From contig NZ_CP088297.1 of the NCBI RefSeq assembly GCF_024666615.1, positions 4,506,501-4,570,500 of the forward strand: a stretch of 64,000 nucleotides of DNA. Reading direction: 5' to 3'. Shown here piece by piece: positions 1 to 8,359 of this stretch. Each line of letters starts with the position of its first letter. The first letter of the stretch is position 1. The translations under genes and the position numbers were made by a program. The notes beneath the pieces were generated by a model. It was not told where the DNA came from. It ran no database searches and saw only the letters and a list, made by a program, of their open reading frames with translations. Source of the stretch: Aquabacterium sp. J223. GTDB taxonomy: Bacteria > Pseudomonadota > Gammaproteobacteria > Burkholderiales > Burkholderiaceae_C.

Positions 1-469
1 CCGCCAGTTGCGGCAGCCGGTCCTCCTCGACGTCGCCGACGTTCGCCTCGAAGACCTCGCCCTCGCGGTTGACCAGCCGGTCCTCCTCGCCGTCGCGCAG
101 GCCGCGCCACAGCGCGGCCGGGTGGTGTTCCTCCAGCGACACCTTCAGCCCGTTCGGCCACACCCGGCGCACCACCGCGCGGCGCACCCAGGGCACGCGC
201 TGGAAGGCCTCGCGCCCGCGGCGCAGGTCGAGGGTGAAGAAGTTGCCGCGCAGCGCCGGCAGCGCATGGGTGCGGATGGTGGCGGCGGTGTTGCGCGACA
301 CCTCGCCCTCGATCTGGATGCTGCGGATGGTGAACACCGGCAGCCGCGCCAGCGCCAGCAGGCCGGCCGCGACGACGCCGAGGCCGACGACCACGAACAG
401 CGTGCTCGCCAGCGCGCGCGTGAGGCGCACGTCGGCGGGCAGCGGGTTGGCGAGCACGGCGGCGTTCAT
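1..469 (-). CDS. ftsQ: Cell division protein FtsQ, partial (3' end outside window)
   Basis: The first 156 residues of FtsQ, the bitopic inner-membrane divisome protein that links early and late division proteins through FtsB-FtsL. The N-terminus is short and cytoplasmic, followed by one hydrophobic helix (about residues 24-45), then a POTRA-like start with the pattern VFTIRSIQIEGEV and the conserved WVRRAVVRRVWPN stretch. The ATG start lies 10 bases after the ddlB stop, matching the usual dcw order ddlB-ftsQ. The C-terminal part is cut off by the window edge. The family is assigned from motif pattern and position, not from a search. Confidence 0.93.
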   Translation of the reverse strand, partial: MNAAVLANPLPADVRLTRALASTLFVVVGLGVVAAGLLALARLPVFTIRSIQIEGEVSRNTAATIRTHALPALRGNFFTLDLRRGREAFQRVPWVRRAVVRRVWPNGLKVSLEEHHPAALWRGLRDGEEDRLVNREGEVFEANVGDVEEDRLPQLA

Positions 470-479
470 GGCGAAGGCG

Positions 480-1445
480 TCAGGCGTGGTCCAGCGCGGC
501 CGACGCCAGCAGCCGCAGGCACAGCTGCTCGTAGGGGATGCCGGCGGCCTTGGCCGACATGGGGACCAGCGAGTGGCCGGTCATGCCCGGCGAGGTGTTC
601 ATCTCCAGCAGGAAGGGCCGGCGGTCGCTGGCGCGCACCATCAGGTCGGCTCGGCCCCAGCCGCGGCAGCCGAGGACGCGGTACGCCTGCAGCACGATGG
701 CCTGGATGGCGGCCTCCTCGTGCGGCGGCAGGCCGCTGGGGCAGTGGTACTGCACCACGTCGGTGAAGTACTTGTTCTGGTAGTCGTAGTTGCCGTCCGG
801 CGCGGCGATGCGGATGATGGGCAGCGCCAGCGCACGGTCGCCCTCGCCGATCACCGGGCAGGTGATCTCCAGGCCCTCGACGAAGGCCTCGCACAGCACC
901 TCGGGGTCGTGGCGCGCGGCCTCGCGCACCGCCGGGACCAGCGCCGCGGCGTCGCTCACCTTGGTGATGCCGATGGACGAACCCTCGCGCGGCGGCTTGA
1001 CCATCAGCGGCAGCCCGATCGCGGCCGGGATGTCGGCGATGCGGGCGTCGGTCTGCTCGTGCGGCGCCAGCGACACCGACGGCGGGGTCGGCAGGCCGAC
1101 CGCCGACCACACCCGCTTCGTCATCACCTTGTCCATGGCGATGGCCGAGGCCATGACGCCGGAGCCGGTGTAGGGGATGCGCAGCCATTCCAGCGCGCCC
1201 TGCACCGTGCCGTCCTCGCCGCCACGGCCATGCAGCGCGATGAAGACGCGGTCGACGCCGTCGCCCTTCAGCTCGGCCAGTTCGCGCTCGGCGGGGTCGA
1301 AGGCATGCGCGTCCACGCCCTGGCTGCGCAGCGCGGCCAGCACGCCCTGCCCGGACAGCAGCGAGATGTCGCGCTCGGCGGAGCGGCCGCCCATCAGGAC
1401 CGCGACCCGGCCAAGACCCTGGACGTCGATGCGGTCGTCGCTCAC
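480..1445 (-). CDS. ddlB: D-alanine--D-alanine ligase
   Basis: ATP-grasp ligase of 321 residues that joins two D-alanines for the peptidoglycan stem peptide in the cytoplasm. The glycine-rich GRGGEDG segment, the [13 protein letters not shown]-binding loop and the C-terminal [15 protein letters not shown] metal/substrate motif are all present. I chose the GTG start at 1445 because it overlaps the murC stop as GTGA, the coupling seen across this cluster, and gives a normal N-terminus leading into [19 protein letters not shown]. Length is usual for DdlB (about 305-325 residues). Confidence 0.96.
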   Translation of the reverse strand: MSDDRIDVQGLGRVAVLMGGRSAERDISLLSGQGVLAALRSQGVDAHAFDPAERELAELKGDGVDRVFIALHGRGGEDGTVQGALEWLRIPYTGSGVMASAIAMDKVMTKRVWSAVGLPTPPSVSLAPHEQTDARIADIPAAIGLPLMVKPPREGSSIGITKVSDAAALVPAVREAARHDPEVLCEAFVEGLEITCPVIGEGDRALALPIIRIAAPDGNYDYQNKYFTDVVQYHCPSGLPPHEEAAIQAIVLQAYRVLGCRGWGRADLMVRASDRRPFLLEMNTSPGMTGHSLVPMSAKAAGIPYEQLCLRLLASAALDHA

Positions 1446-2956
1446 TGCTGCATCCCCCTCATGGTCTGCTGGCCGATGGCGTCGACCACCTTCTGGGCCA
1501 CGCCGCCGATGGAGCCGGCGCCCATGCAGATCACCACGTCGCCGGGCCGGGCCTGGTCGAGCACCGCCTGCGGCAGCGCGGCCACGTCGTCGACGAACAC
1601 CGGCTCCACCTGGCCGGCCACGCGCAAGGCCCGGGCCAGGGCGCGGCCGTCGGCGGCGACGATCGGCGCCTCGCCGGCGGCGTAGACCTCGGTCAGCAGC
1701 ACCGCGTCGGCGCTGCCCAGCACCTTGACGAAGTCCTCGAAGCAGTCGCGCGTGCGGGTGTAGCGGTGCGGCTGGAAGGCCAGCACCAGCCGGCGGCCGG
1801 GGAAGGCGCCGCGCGCCGCGGCGACCACGGCGGCCAGCTCCACCGGGTGGTGGCCGTAGTCGTCGATGAGCGTGAACGTCTGCCCCCGGTCGGCGGGTAC
1901 GCCGCCCGCCCCCCAAGGGGGCACGCCGCCGCCTTGGGAGCGGCCCGGCGCCGGCGGCGCCACTCCGCTCCACATCGGGACCGGCAGCTCGCCATAACGC
2001 TGGAAACGCCGCCCCACGCCGGTGAAGCCGGCCAGCGCGCGCACCACCGGCTCGTCGGGCAGTTCCAGCTCGCTGGCCACGGCGATGGCGGCCAGCGCGT
2101 TGCGCACGTTGTGCTCGCCGGGCAGGTTGAGCGTGACGTGCAGGTCCGGCAGCACCGTGCCGTTGCGGCGCTGGGCGACGAAGGTCATCTGCCCGCCGGG
2201 CAGGGCCCGCACGTCCACCGCCCGCACCTGCACGCCCTCGTCCAGGCCGTAGGTGACCACCGGCCGCGACACCATCGGGATGATGGAGCGGCAGCCGGCG
2301 TCGTCGCCGCACAGGATGGCGGCGCCGTAGAAGGGCATGCGGTGCAGGAAGTCCACGAACGCCGCCTTCAGCCGCGCGAAATCGTGGCCGTAGGTGTCCA
2401 TGTGGTCGGCGTCGATGTTGGTGATGACCGACAGCACCGGCGTCAGGTTGAGGAAGGAGGCGTCCGACTCGTCGGCCTCGACCACGATGTAGTCGCCGGC
2501 GCCCAGGCGCGAGTTGGCGCCGGCGCTGTTCAGGCGCCCGCCGATGACGAAGGTCGGGTCGACGCCGGCCTCGGCCAGCACGCTGGTGACCAGCGAGGTG
2601 GTGGTGGTCTTGCCATGCGTGCCGGCGATGGCGATGCCGGACTTCAGCCGCATCAGCTCGGCCAGCATCACCGCGCGCGGCACCACCGGGATGCGCCGAG
2701 CGCGGGCGGCGATGACCTCGGGGTTGTCGCCCTTCACCGCGGTGGAGGTGACCACCGCCTGCGCGCCGTCGATGTGCTGCGCGTCGTGCCCGATCGCCAC
2801 CCGGATGCCGAGCGAGGCCAGCCGCTCGGTGGTGGCCGAGGCGGACTGGTCCGAGCCCGACACGGTGTAGCCGAGGTTGTGCAGGATCTCCGCGATGCCG
2901 GACATGCCCGCGCCGCCGATCCCGACGAAGTGGATGCGCTTGACGGCGTGTTTCAT
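1442..2956 (-). CDS. murC: UDP-N-acetylmuramate--L-alanine ligase
   Basis: Mur ligase of 504 residues that adds L-alanine to UDP-MurNAc. Domain 1 starts with [12 protein letters not shown] (about 12-23); the ATP P-loop [10 protein letters not shown] is at 111-120; EADESD is at 160-165; the domain-3 motif DDYGHHP is at 365-371, followed by [11 protein letters not shown]. It is longer than most MurC proteins (about 460-490). The excess is a Gly/Pro-rich stretch at about residues 327-359, between YGELP and [12 protein letters not shown], in a loop that is short in other MurC proteins. That stretch contains DNA related to an intergenic repeat near 38,140 (separate entry). ATGA overlaps join it to murG and GTGA to ddlB. 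Confidence 0.96.
   Translation of the reverse strand: MKHAVKRIHFVGIGGAGMSGIAEILHNLGYTVSGSDQSASATTERLASLGIRVAIGHDAQHIDGAQAVVTSTAVKGDNPEVIAARARRIPVVPRAVMLAELMRLKSGIAIAGTHGKTTTTSLVTSVLAEAGVDPTFVIGGRLNSAGANSRLGAGDYIVVEADESDASFLNLTPVLSVITNIDADHMDTYGHDFARLKAAFVDFLHRMPFYGAAILCGDDAGCRSIIPMVSRPVVTYGLDEGVQVRAVDVRALPGGQMTFVAQRRNGTVLPDLHVTLNLPGEHNVRNALAAIAVASELELPDEPVVRALAGFTGVGRRFQRYGELPVPMWSGVAPPAPGRSQGGGVPPWGAGGVPADRGQTFTLIDDYGHHPVELAAVVAAARGAFPGRRLVLAFQPHRYTRTRDCFEDFVKVLGSADAVLLTEVYAAGEAPIVAADGRALARALRVAGQVEPVFVDDVAALPQAVLDQARPGDVVICMGAGSIGGVAQKVVDAIGQQTMRGMQQ
1880..1978 (-). repeat. Repeat-like insert inside murC (in frame)
   Basis: About 99 bases encoding murC residues 327-359. It holds the 19-bp string at 1933-1951 that recurs identically at 38139-38157 between pyrR and ruvX, preceded in both places by a GGTACG-like element and a small C-run/G-run inverted repeat (here 1908-1922). 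The encoded peptide is rich in Gly, Pro and Ala and has no resemblance to MurC sequence. The boundaries are inferred from where recognisable MurC sequence stops and resumes. The reading frame is kept. Confidence 0.6.
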
Positions 2957-4044
2957 TTTTTCTTCTTCTCCACCATCGCCTCGATCTCGTCCGCCACCCG
3001 CGCCGCGGCGCGCGGCCGGCCGAGGTGGCGGGCCTTGTCGGCGATGGTGAACAGGGCGAAACGGTCCTGGCGGTCGATCAGCGCGGCCAGCGAGGCGGCG
3101 GTCAGCTCCTTCTGCGGCAGGTGCAGCGCCGCGCCGTGCTGGGCCATGAACTTCGCGTTGTCCTGCTGGTGCGAGGTGGTGCTGACGATCAGCGGCACCA
3201 GGATGGCCGGCACGCCGGCGACACAGAGCTCGCTCACCGTCACCGCGCCGGCGCGGCAGACCACCAGGTCGCACGCCGCCAGGCGGCGCGGCATGTCGTC
3301 GATGAAGGGCAGCACCTCGGCGTTGTCGATGCCGGCCGCCGCGTAGGCGGCGCGCACGCCATCCGCCATCGCCGGGCCAGTCTGGTGGGTGACGCTGGGA
3401 CGGCGCTCCGGCGGCATCAGCGCCAGCGCCTGCGGCAACGTCTCGTTGAGCACCTTGGCGCCCAGGCTGCCGCCCACCACCAGCAGCTTCAGCGGCCCGC
3501 TGCGCTGGGCGAAGCGCTCGGCCGGCGGCTCGATGGCCTCGATCTCGGCGCGCACCGGGTTGCCGGTGACGACCGCGCGGTCCTTCAGCCGGGTGGCGGC
3601 TTCGCCGTCGAAGCCGAAGCCGATGCGGTCGGCCATCGGCAGCAGCGCCCGGTTGGACAGCAGCAGCGAGGCGTCGGCGTTGACCAGCATCAGCGGCTTG
3701 CGCGCCAGCCGGGCCATGACGCCGCCGGGCACGCAGACGTAACCGCCCATGCCGAGCACCGCGTCGGCCGCGCGCCGCTGCAGGATGCGCCGGGCCTCGC
3801 CGAACGCCTTCAGCAGCTGGCGCGCACCCTGCAGCGTGTGCCGGACGCCCTTGCCGCGCAGCCCGGCGAAACCGATGGCGTCGACCGGGATGCCGGTGGG
3901 CGGCACCAGCCGGTGCTCCATGCCGGCGGGCGTGCCCAGCCAGCTGACGCTCCAGCCGCGCTGCTGCATCTCGGTGGCGACGGCCAGGCCGGGGATGATG
4001 TGGCCGCCGGTGCCGGCGGCCATGATGACGAGGTGACGGCTCAT
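2953..4044 (-). CDS. murG: UDP-N-acetylglucosamine--lipid II precursor transferase MurG
   Basis: Peripheral-membrane glycosyltransferase (family GT28, 363 residues) that adds GlcNAc to lipid I to form lipid II. The N-terminal glycine loop [11 protein letters not shown], the second loop [15 protein letters not shown], and the C-terminal donor-binding stretch [12 protein letters not shown]...HQQDNA are intact. The protein ends in four lysines. Start and stop overlap ftsW and murC by ATGA at each end, so translational coupling along the cluster is likely. Confidence 0.96.
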   Translation of the reverse strand: MSRHLVIMAAGTGGHIIPGLAVATEMQQRGWSVSWLGTPAGMEHRLVPPTGIPVDAIGFAGLRGKGVRHTLQGARQLLKAFGEARRILQRRAADAVLGMGGYVCVPGGVMARLARKPLMLVNADASLLLSNRALLPMADRIGFGFDGEAATRLKDRAVVTGNPVRAEIEAIEPPAERFAQRSGPLKLLVVGGSLGAKVLNETLPQALALMPPERRPSVTHQTGPAMADGVRAAYAAAGIDNAEVLPFIDDMPRRLAACDLVVCRAGAVTVSELCVAGVPAILVPLIVSTTSHQQDNAKFMAQHGAALHLPQKELTAASLAALIDRQDRFALFTIADKARHLGRPRAAARVADEIEAMVEKKKK

Positions 4045-5312
4045 GTTCTGCCACCCCGCATCAGCGCGCGGTTCTCGATGTCCACCCGCAGCACGATCGC
4101 CAGCGCGATCAGGTTGAGCACGATGGCCGACCCGCCGTAGCTCATCAGCGGCAACGTCAGCCCCTTGGTCGGCAGCAGCCCCAGGTTCACGCCCATGTTG
4201 ATGAAGGCCTGCCCGCCGAGCCAGGTGCCGATGCCCTGCGTCATCAGCCCGGCGAACACCCGGTCGAGCGCGATGGCCTGGCGGCCGATGTGGAAGATGC
4301 GCCGCGTCAGCCAGAAGAAGGCGGCGATGACGCAGGCCACGCCGACGAAGCCCAGTTCTTCGCCCACCACCGCGAGCAGGAAGTCGGTGTGCGCCTCGGG
4401 CAGGTAGTGCAGCTTCTCCACGCTGGAGCCCAGGCCCTGGCCGAACAGCTCGCCACGGCCGAGTGCGATCAGCGAATGCGTCAGCTGGTAGGCCTTGCCC
4501 TGCGCGTAGGCCGGGTTCCACGGGTCGAGGTAGGCGAAGATGCGCTGCCGGCGGAACTCGCTGAAGACGATCATCAGCACGAAGGCGCCGACCAGCACCG
4601 CCACGCTGAGGAAGAACATCCGCCCGTTGACGCCGCCGAGGAAGAGGATGCCCAGCGCGATGGCGGCGATGACCATGAAGGCGCCCATGTCGGGCTCGGC
4701 CAGCAGCAGGATGCCGGTGAGGCCCAGCGCCACGGCCATCGGCGTCACCGCGCGGAAGAAGTTCTCCCGCGCGTCCATCTTGCGCACCATGTAGCTGGCG
4801 GCGTAGAGCGCGGTGGCCAGCTTGGCCCACTCGCTGGGCTGGAAGTTCAGCACGCCGAGCGGAATCCAGCGCCGGGCGCCGTTGACCCCCTTGCCGATGT
4901 GCGGGATGAGCACCAGCACCAGCAGCGCCAGGGCCGAGACGAAGAACCAGGGCGCCCACTTCTCCCAGGTGGCGATCGGGATCTGCACCACCACCACCGC
5001 GGCGACGAAGGCCAGGCTCAGCGACAGCGCATGGCGGCTCAGGAAGTGGGTGGGCGCGTAGCGGGCGAAGCGCGGGTTGTCCGGCAGCGCGATGGAGGCC
5101 GAATAGACCATCACCAGGCCCAGCGCCAGCAGCGCCACCGTCACCGCCACCAGCGCCTGGTCGAAGCCGAGCAGCCGCGCCGGCTGGCCGGCCGCGGGCG
5201 CCCCCACCCAGTCGCGGATGGGCACCGGGCCGTCCTCGTCGCGGCGGCCGGGCTTGAGCCGGCCGAGCCAGCCGGCGAGGCCCTGCAGGCGGGTGGCGAC
5301 CGCACCGCTCAT
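4041..5312 (-). CDS. ftsW: Peptidoglycan glycosyltransferase FtsW
   Basis: SEDS-family polytopic membrane enzyme of 423 residues that polymerises lipid II at the septum with FtsI as partner. About ten hydrophobic segments are visible. Family signatures include [29 protein letters not shown] with the conserved Asp, and the C-terminal [11 protein letters not shown] hydrophilic N-terminal tail of about 50 residues precedes the first membrane helix. The start overlaps the murD stop by ATGA. Confidence 0.95.
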   Translation of the reverse strand: MSGAVATRLQGLAGWLGRLKPGRRDEDGPVPIRDWVGAPAAGQPARLLGFDQALVAVTVALLALGLVMVYSASIALPDNPRFARYAPTHFLSRHALSLSLAFVAAVVVVQIPIATWEKWAPWFFVSALALLVLVLIPHIGKGVNGARRWIPLGVLNFQPSEWAKLATALYAASYMVRKMDARENFFRAVTPMAVALGLTGILLLAEPDMGAFMVIAAIALGILFLGGVNGRMFFLSVAVLVGAFVLMIVFSEFRRQRIFAYLDPWNPAYAQGKAYQLTHSLIALGRGELFGQGLGSSVEKLHYLPEAHTDFLLAVVGEELGFVGVACVIAAFFWLTRRIFHIGRQAIALDRVFAGLMTQGIGTWLGGQAFINMGVNLGLLPTKGLTLPLMSYGGSAIVLNLIALAIVLRVDIENRALMRGGRT

Positions 5313-7093
5313 GCCAAGGCCTCCCCGTGCTCGGCAGCGATGGCCTGCACCTCGTCGGCGAACACCTGCGCGCGGTGCGCGTAGTCGCGGAACATGTCCA
5401 GGCTGGCGCAGGCGGGGCTGAGCAGCACCGCATCGCCCGACCGGGCCTGCGCGAAGCACCAGCGCACCGCGTCGGGCAGCGACCCGTGGCGCTGCAGCGG
5501 CAGGTCGAGCGCCGACAGCACCGACGCGAGGGCCTCGGCGTCGCGGCCGATGAGCGCCACCGCCCGCGCATGCCGGCGCAGCGGCTCGACCAGCGGCGCG
5601 AAGTCCTGCCCCTTGCCGTCGCCGCCGAGGATGAGCGCCAGCTTCGCCGGAGCGCGGTCGGCGCCGAGGCCGTCGATGGCCGCCACCGTGGCGCCGACGT
5701 TGGTGCCCTTGCTGTCGTCGTAGGCCTCGATGCCGTTCACCGTGGCCAGGTACTCGACGCGGTGCGGCTCGCCGCGGTACTCGCGCAGGCCGTGCAGCAT
5801 CGGCGCCAGCGGCAGGCCGGTGCTGGTGGCCAGGGCCAGCGCGGCCAGCGCATTGGCCGCGTTGTGGCGCCCGCGCAGGCGCAGCGCGTCGGCGGGCATC
5901 AGGCGGCGGATGTGCAGGTCCTCGGCCGGCACCGCGGCCTTGCGGCCCCGGCCCTTGCCGCCGTCGTCCTCCGACGGCAGCGCCTGCACCAGCCAGGCCA
6001 TGCCGCCTTCGACGACCAGGCCGAAGTCGCCCGGCGCGCGCGGCGCGTCGAGGCCGAAGCGGACCACCTCCCGCGACACGGTGCGGCCGGGCCGGCCGCG
6101 CGCGCCCTTGACCACCACCGGCGGCGGCACCAGCGCCTCGACCGCCGCGTCGTCGCGGTTGATCACCAGCATGCCGCGCTCGCCGAAGACGCGGCCCTTG
6201 GCCGCGGCGTAGGCCGCCATGTCGCCATGCCAGTCCAGGTGGTCCTGCGTGATGTTGAGCACCGCGGCGGCGTGCGGCTCGAAGCCGCGCACGCCGTCGA
6301 GCTGGAAGCTGGACAGCTCCAGCACCCAGACCTCGGGCAGGTGCTCGAACACCGGCGGCGGTGGCGGTGGCGGGGCGATGGGCAGCGGCCGCTCGGCGTG
6401 CGCGGCCTCGTCGGCGGCCAGTTCGGCGGCGACCTCGGGCTCGGGCTCGTCGACCAGCGCCGTCTCGTCTTCCACCAGCGCCAGTTCGGCGCCGAGGGCG
6501 TCGTCGTCGGGCTCCTCGTCGTCGGGCGCCTCGTCGGCGGCGGGCGCGGCCGGTGCGTCCAGCGACAGGCCCTGCGCGTCCAGCGCGGCGGCCAGCGTGT
6601 CCAGCAGCGACGGCCCGATGTTGCCGGCCAGCGCCACGCGGGCCCCGGCGCGTTCGCACAGCAGGCCGGTGAGCGCGGTGGTGGTGGTCTTGCCGTTGGT
6701 GCCGGTGATCGCCAGCACCTTGGGCGCGTAGCCGTGCGCGGCGGCCAGCGCGGCCAGCGCGCGGGCGAAGAGCTCCAGTTCGCCGGCCACCCACAGGCCG
6801 CGGTCGGTGGCGCCCTTCAGCAGCGCCGCGAGGCGTTCGTCGCGCGGCGACAGGCCGGGGCTCTTGAAGATGGCGTCGATGCGCTCGCCGCCGTCGAGAA
6901 GCGCGGCCAGGTCCAGCGCGCCGTGCAGGCGCCGGGCTTGCGGCAGTTCGCGCTTCAGGTCGTCGTCCTTCGGCGCCGCCTCCCGCGAATCCCACACCCG
7001 GACGCTGGCCGCCCCCAGCCGCGCGCACCAGCGCGCCATGGCCAGGCCCGAATCGCCGAGGCCGAGGACGAGGACGTGCTTGCCTTGGAGCAT
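5309..7093 (-). CDS. murD: UDP-N-acetylmuramoyl-L-alanine--D-glutamate ligase with large acidic insert
   Basis: Mur ligase that adds D-glutamate. It has 594 residues, against roughly 440-500 in most species. N-terminal [15 protein letters not shown] (about 8-22), P-loop [10 protein letters not shown] at 131-140, GNIG at 157-160, LELSSFQL at 258-265, [11 protein letters not shown], and the C-terminal DDSKGTN and [14 protein letters not shown] motifs are all present. The extra length is mainly residues about 175-247, dominated by Ala, Asp and Glu and ending in a run of prolines, lying between the GNIG loop and the LELSSFQ strand. There is a smaller extra segment with a GKGRGRK patch in the central domain. 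The start is preceded by a possible hairpin (7095-7127) and no clear Shine-Dalgarno sequence. Confidence 0.94.
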   Translation of the reverse strand: MLQGKHVLVLGLGDSGLAMARWCARLGAASVRVWDSREAAPKDDDLKRELPQARRLHGALDLAALLDGGERIDAIFKSPGLSPRDERLAALLKGATDRGLWVAGELELFARALAALAAAHGYAPKVLAITGTNGKTTTTALTGLLCERAGARVALAGNIGPSLLDTLAAALDAQGLSLDAPAAPAADEAPDDEEPDDDALGAELALVEDETALVDEPEPEVAAELAADEAAHAERPLPIAPPPPPPPVFEHLPEVWVLELSSFQLDGVRGFEPHAAAVLNITQDHLDWHGDMAAYAAAKGRVFGERGMLVINRDDAAVEALVPPPVVVKGARGRPGRTVSREVVRFGLDAPRAPGDFGLVVEGGMAWLVQALPSEDDGGKGRGRKAAVPAEDLHIRRLMPADALRLRGRHNAANALAALALATSTGLPLAPMLHGLREYRGEPHRVEYLATVNGIEAYDDSKGTNVGATVAAIDGLGADRAPAKLALILGGDGKGQDFAPLVEPLRRHARAVALIGRDAEALASVLSALDLPLQRHGSLPDAVRWCFAQARSGDAVLLSPACASLDMFRDYAHRAQVFADEVQAIAAEHGEALA

Positions 7094-7177
7094 GGCAGGG
7101 CCCGCCCGGCCGCCCGAAGGGCCCTGCGCGCCCCCGTGGGGGGCAGCGAACGAAGAGAGCGTGGGGGGCCGTCATGC
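7094..7177 (-). repeat. Intergenic GC-rich repeat with hairpin before murD
   Basis: The 84 bases between mraY and murD are the only sizeable gap between mraY and ftsQ. They contain a 9-bp inverted repeat (7095-7103 with 7119-7127, 15-base loop) that abuts the murD start codon, and a CCCCCGTGGGGGG element at 7131-7143 followed by a purine-rich AGCGAACGAAGAGAGCG stretch. From memory, similar C-run/G-run elements are common between genes in Burkholderiales; I could not verify copy number. Confidence 0.55.
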
Positions 7178-8359
7178 CTACCGCAGCTTCAGCGTCGCCA
7201 GGCCGATCAGGCACAGCAGCATGGTGATGATCCAGAAGCGCACCACCACCTGCGTCTCGTTCCAGCCGCTCTTCTCGAAGTGGTGGTGCAGCGGCGCCAT
7301 CTTCAGGATGCGCCGGCCGGCGCCGTGGCGCTTCTTGGTGTACTTGAAGTAGCTGACCTGCGCCATCACCGACAGCGCCTCGACGACGAAGATGCCGCCC
7401 ATCACCGCCAGCACGATCTCCTGGCGCACGATGATGGCGATGGTGCCCAACGCGCCGCCGAGCGCCAGCGCGCCCACGTCGCCCATGAAGACCTGCGCCG
7501 GGTGGGTGTTGAACCAGAGGAAGGCCAGCCCCGCGCCCGCCATCGCGGCGCAGAACACCAGCAGCTCGCCGGCGCCGGCGATGTAGGGGAAGAGCAGGTA
7601 CTTCGAGTACACCGAGCTGCCCACCACGTAGGCGAAGACGCCGAGCGCCGAGCCCACCATCACCACCGGCATGATGGCCAGGCCGTCGAGCCCGTCGGTG
7701 AGGTTGACCGCGTTGCTGGCGCCCACCATCACCAGGTAGCTGAGGATGACGAAGCCCCAGAAGCCCAGCGGGTAGCTCACCGTCTTGAAGAACGGCACCA
7801 GCAGGTCGGCGTTGGGCGGCAAGTCATTGGTGAACCCGCTGGTGACCCAGTTGACGAACAGCTCCAGCACCCGCTGGTTGCTGTTCTCCGAGATGGCGAA
7901 GGCCAGGTAGGTGGCGGCCAGCAGCCCGATGATCGACTGCCAGAGGTACTTCTCGCGGCTGCGCATGCCCTCCGGGTTCTTCTGCACCACCTTGCGCCAG
8001 TCGTCGACCCAGCCGATGGCGCCGAAGCCGAAGGTGACCAGCAGCACGATCCAGACGAAGCGGTTGCTCCAGTCGAACCACAGCAGCGTGGACACGCCGA
8101 TGCCGATGAGGATGAGCACGCCGCCCATGGTCGGCGTGCCGCTCTTGGCCAGGTGGGCCTGGATGCCGTACTCGCGGATGGGCTGGCCGATCTTCAGCGC
8201 CGCCAGCCGGCGGATGACCATCGGGCCCAGGCCGAGGCCGATGAGCAGCGCGGTCATCGCCGCCATCACCGAGCGCAGCGTCAGGTACTGGAACACGCGC
8301 AGGAAGCTGAGCGTGTCGGGGTACAGGGACTGCAGCCAGTTGAACAGGCCGAGCAGCAT
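7178..8359 (-). CDS. mraY: Phospho-N-acetylmuramoyl-pentapeptide-transferase
   Basis: Polytopic inner-membrane enzyme of 393 residues that transfers phospho-MurNAc-pentapeptide to undecaprenyl phosphate, forming lipid I. Signatures are SGTPTMGG, the Asp pair in [31 protein letters not shown] and the cytoplasmic [12 protein letters not shown] loop. About ten membrane helices are visible. It is slightly longer than E. coli MraY (360) because of a loop near residues 175-200 ([13 protein letters not shown] region), a pattern I recall from betaproteobacteria. The ATG overlaps the murF stop by one base (TGATG). Confidence 0.96.
   Translation of the reverse strand: MLLGLFNWLQSLYPDTLSFLRVFQYLTLRSVMAAMTALLIGLGLGPMVIRRLAALKIGQPIREYGIQAHLAKSGTPTMGGVLILIGIGVSTLLWFDWSNRFVWIVLLVTFGFGAIGWVDDWRKVVQKNPEGMRSREKYLWQSIIGLLAATYLAFAISENSNQRVLELFVNWVTSGFTNDLPPNADLLVPFFKTVSYPLGFWGFVILSYLVMVGASNAVNLTDGLDGLAIMPVVMVGSALGVFAYVVGSSVYSKYLLFPYIAGAGELLVFCAAMAGAGLAFLWFNTHPAQVFMGDVGALALGGALGTIAIIVRQEIVLAVMGGIFVVEALSVMAQVSYFKYTKKRHGAGRRILKMAPLHHHFEKSGWNETQVVVRFWIITMLLCLIGLATLKLR

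Noticed and set aside
7131-7143. CCCCCGTGGGGGG as a Rho-independent terminator of mraY
   Set aside because: No T-run follows on the minus strand and the dcw genes must be transcribed through this point, so a terminator is unlikely.
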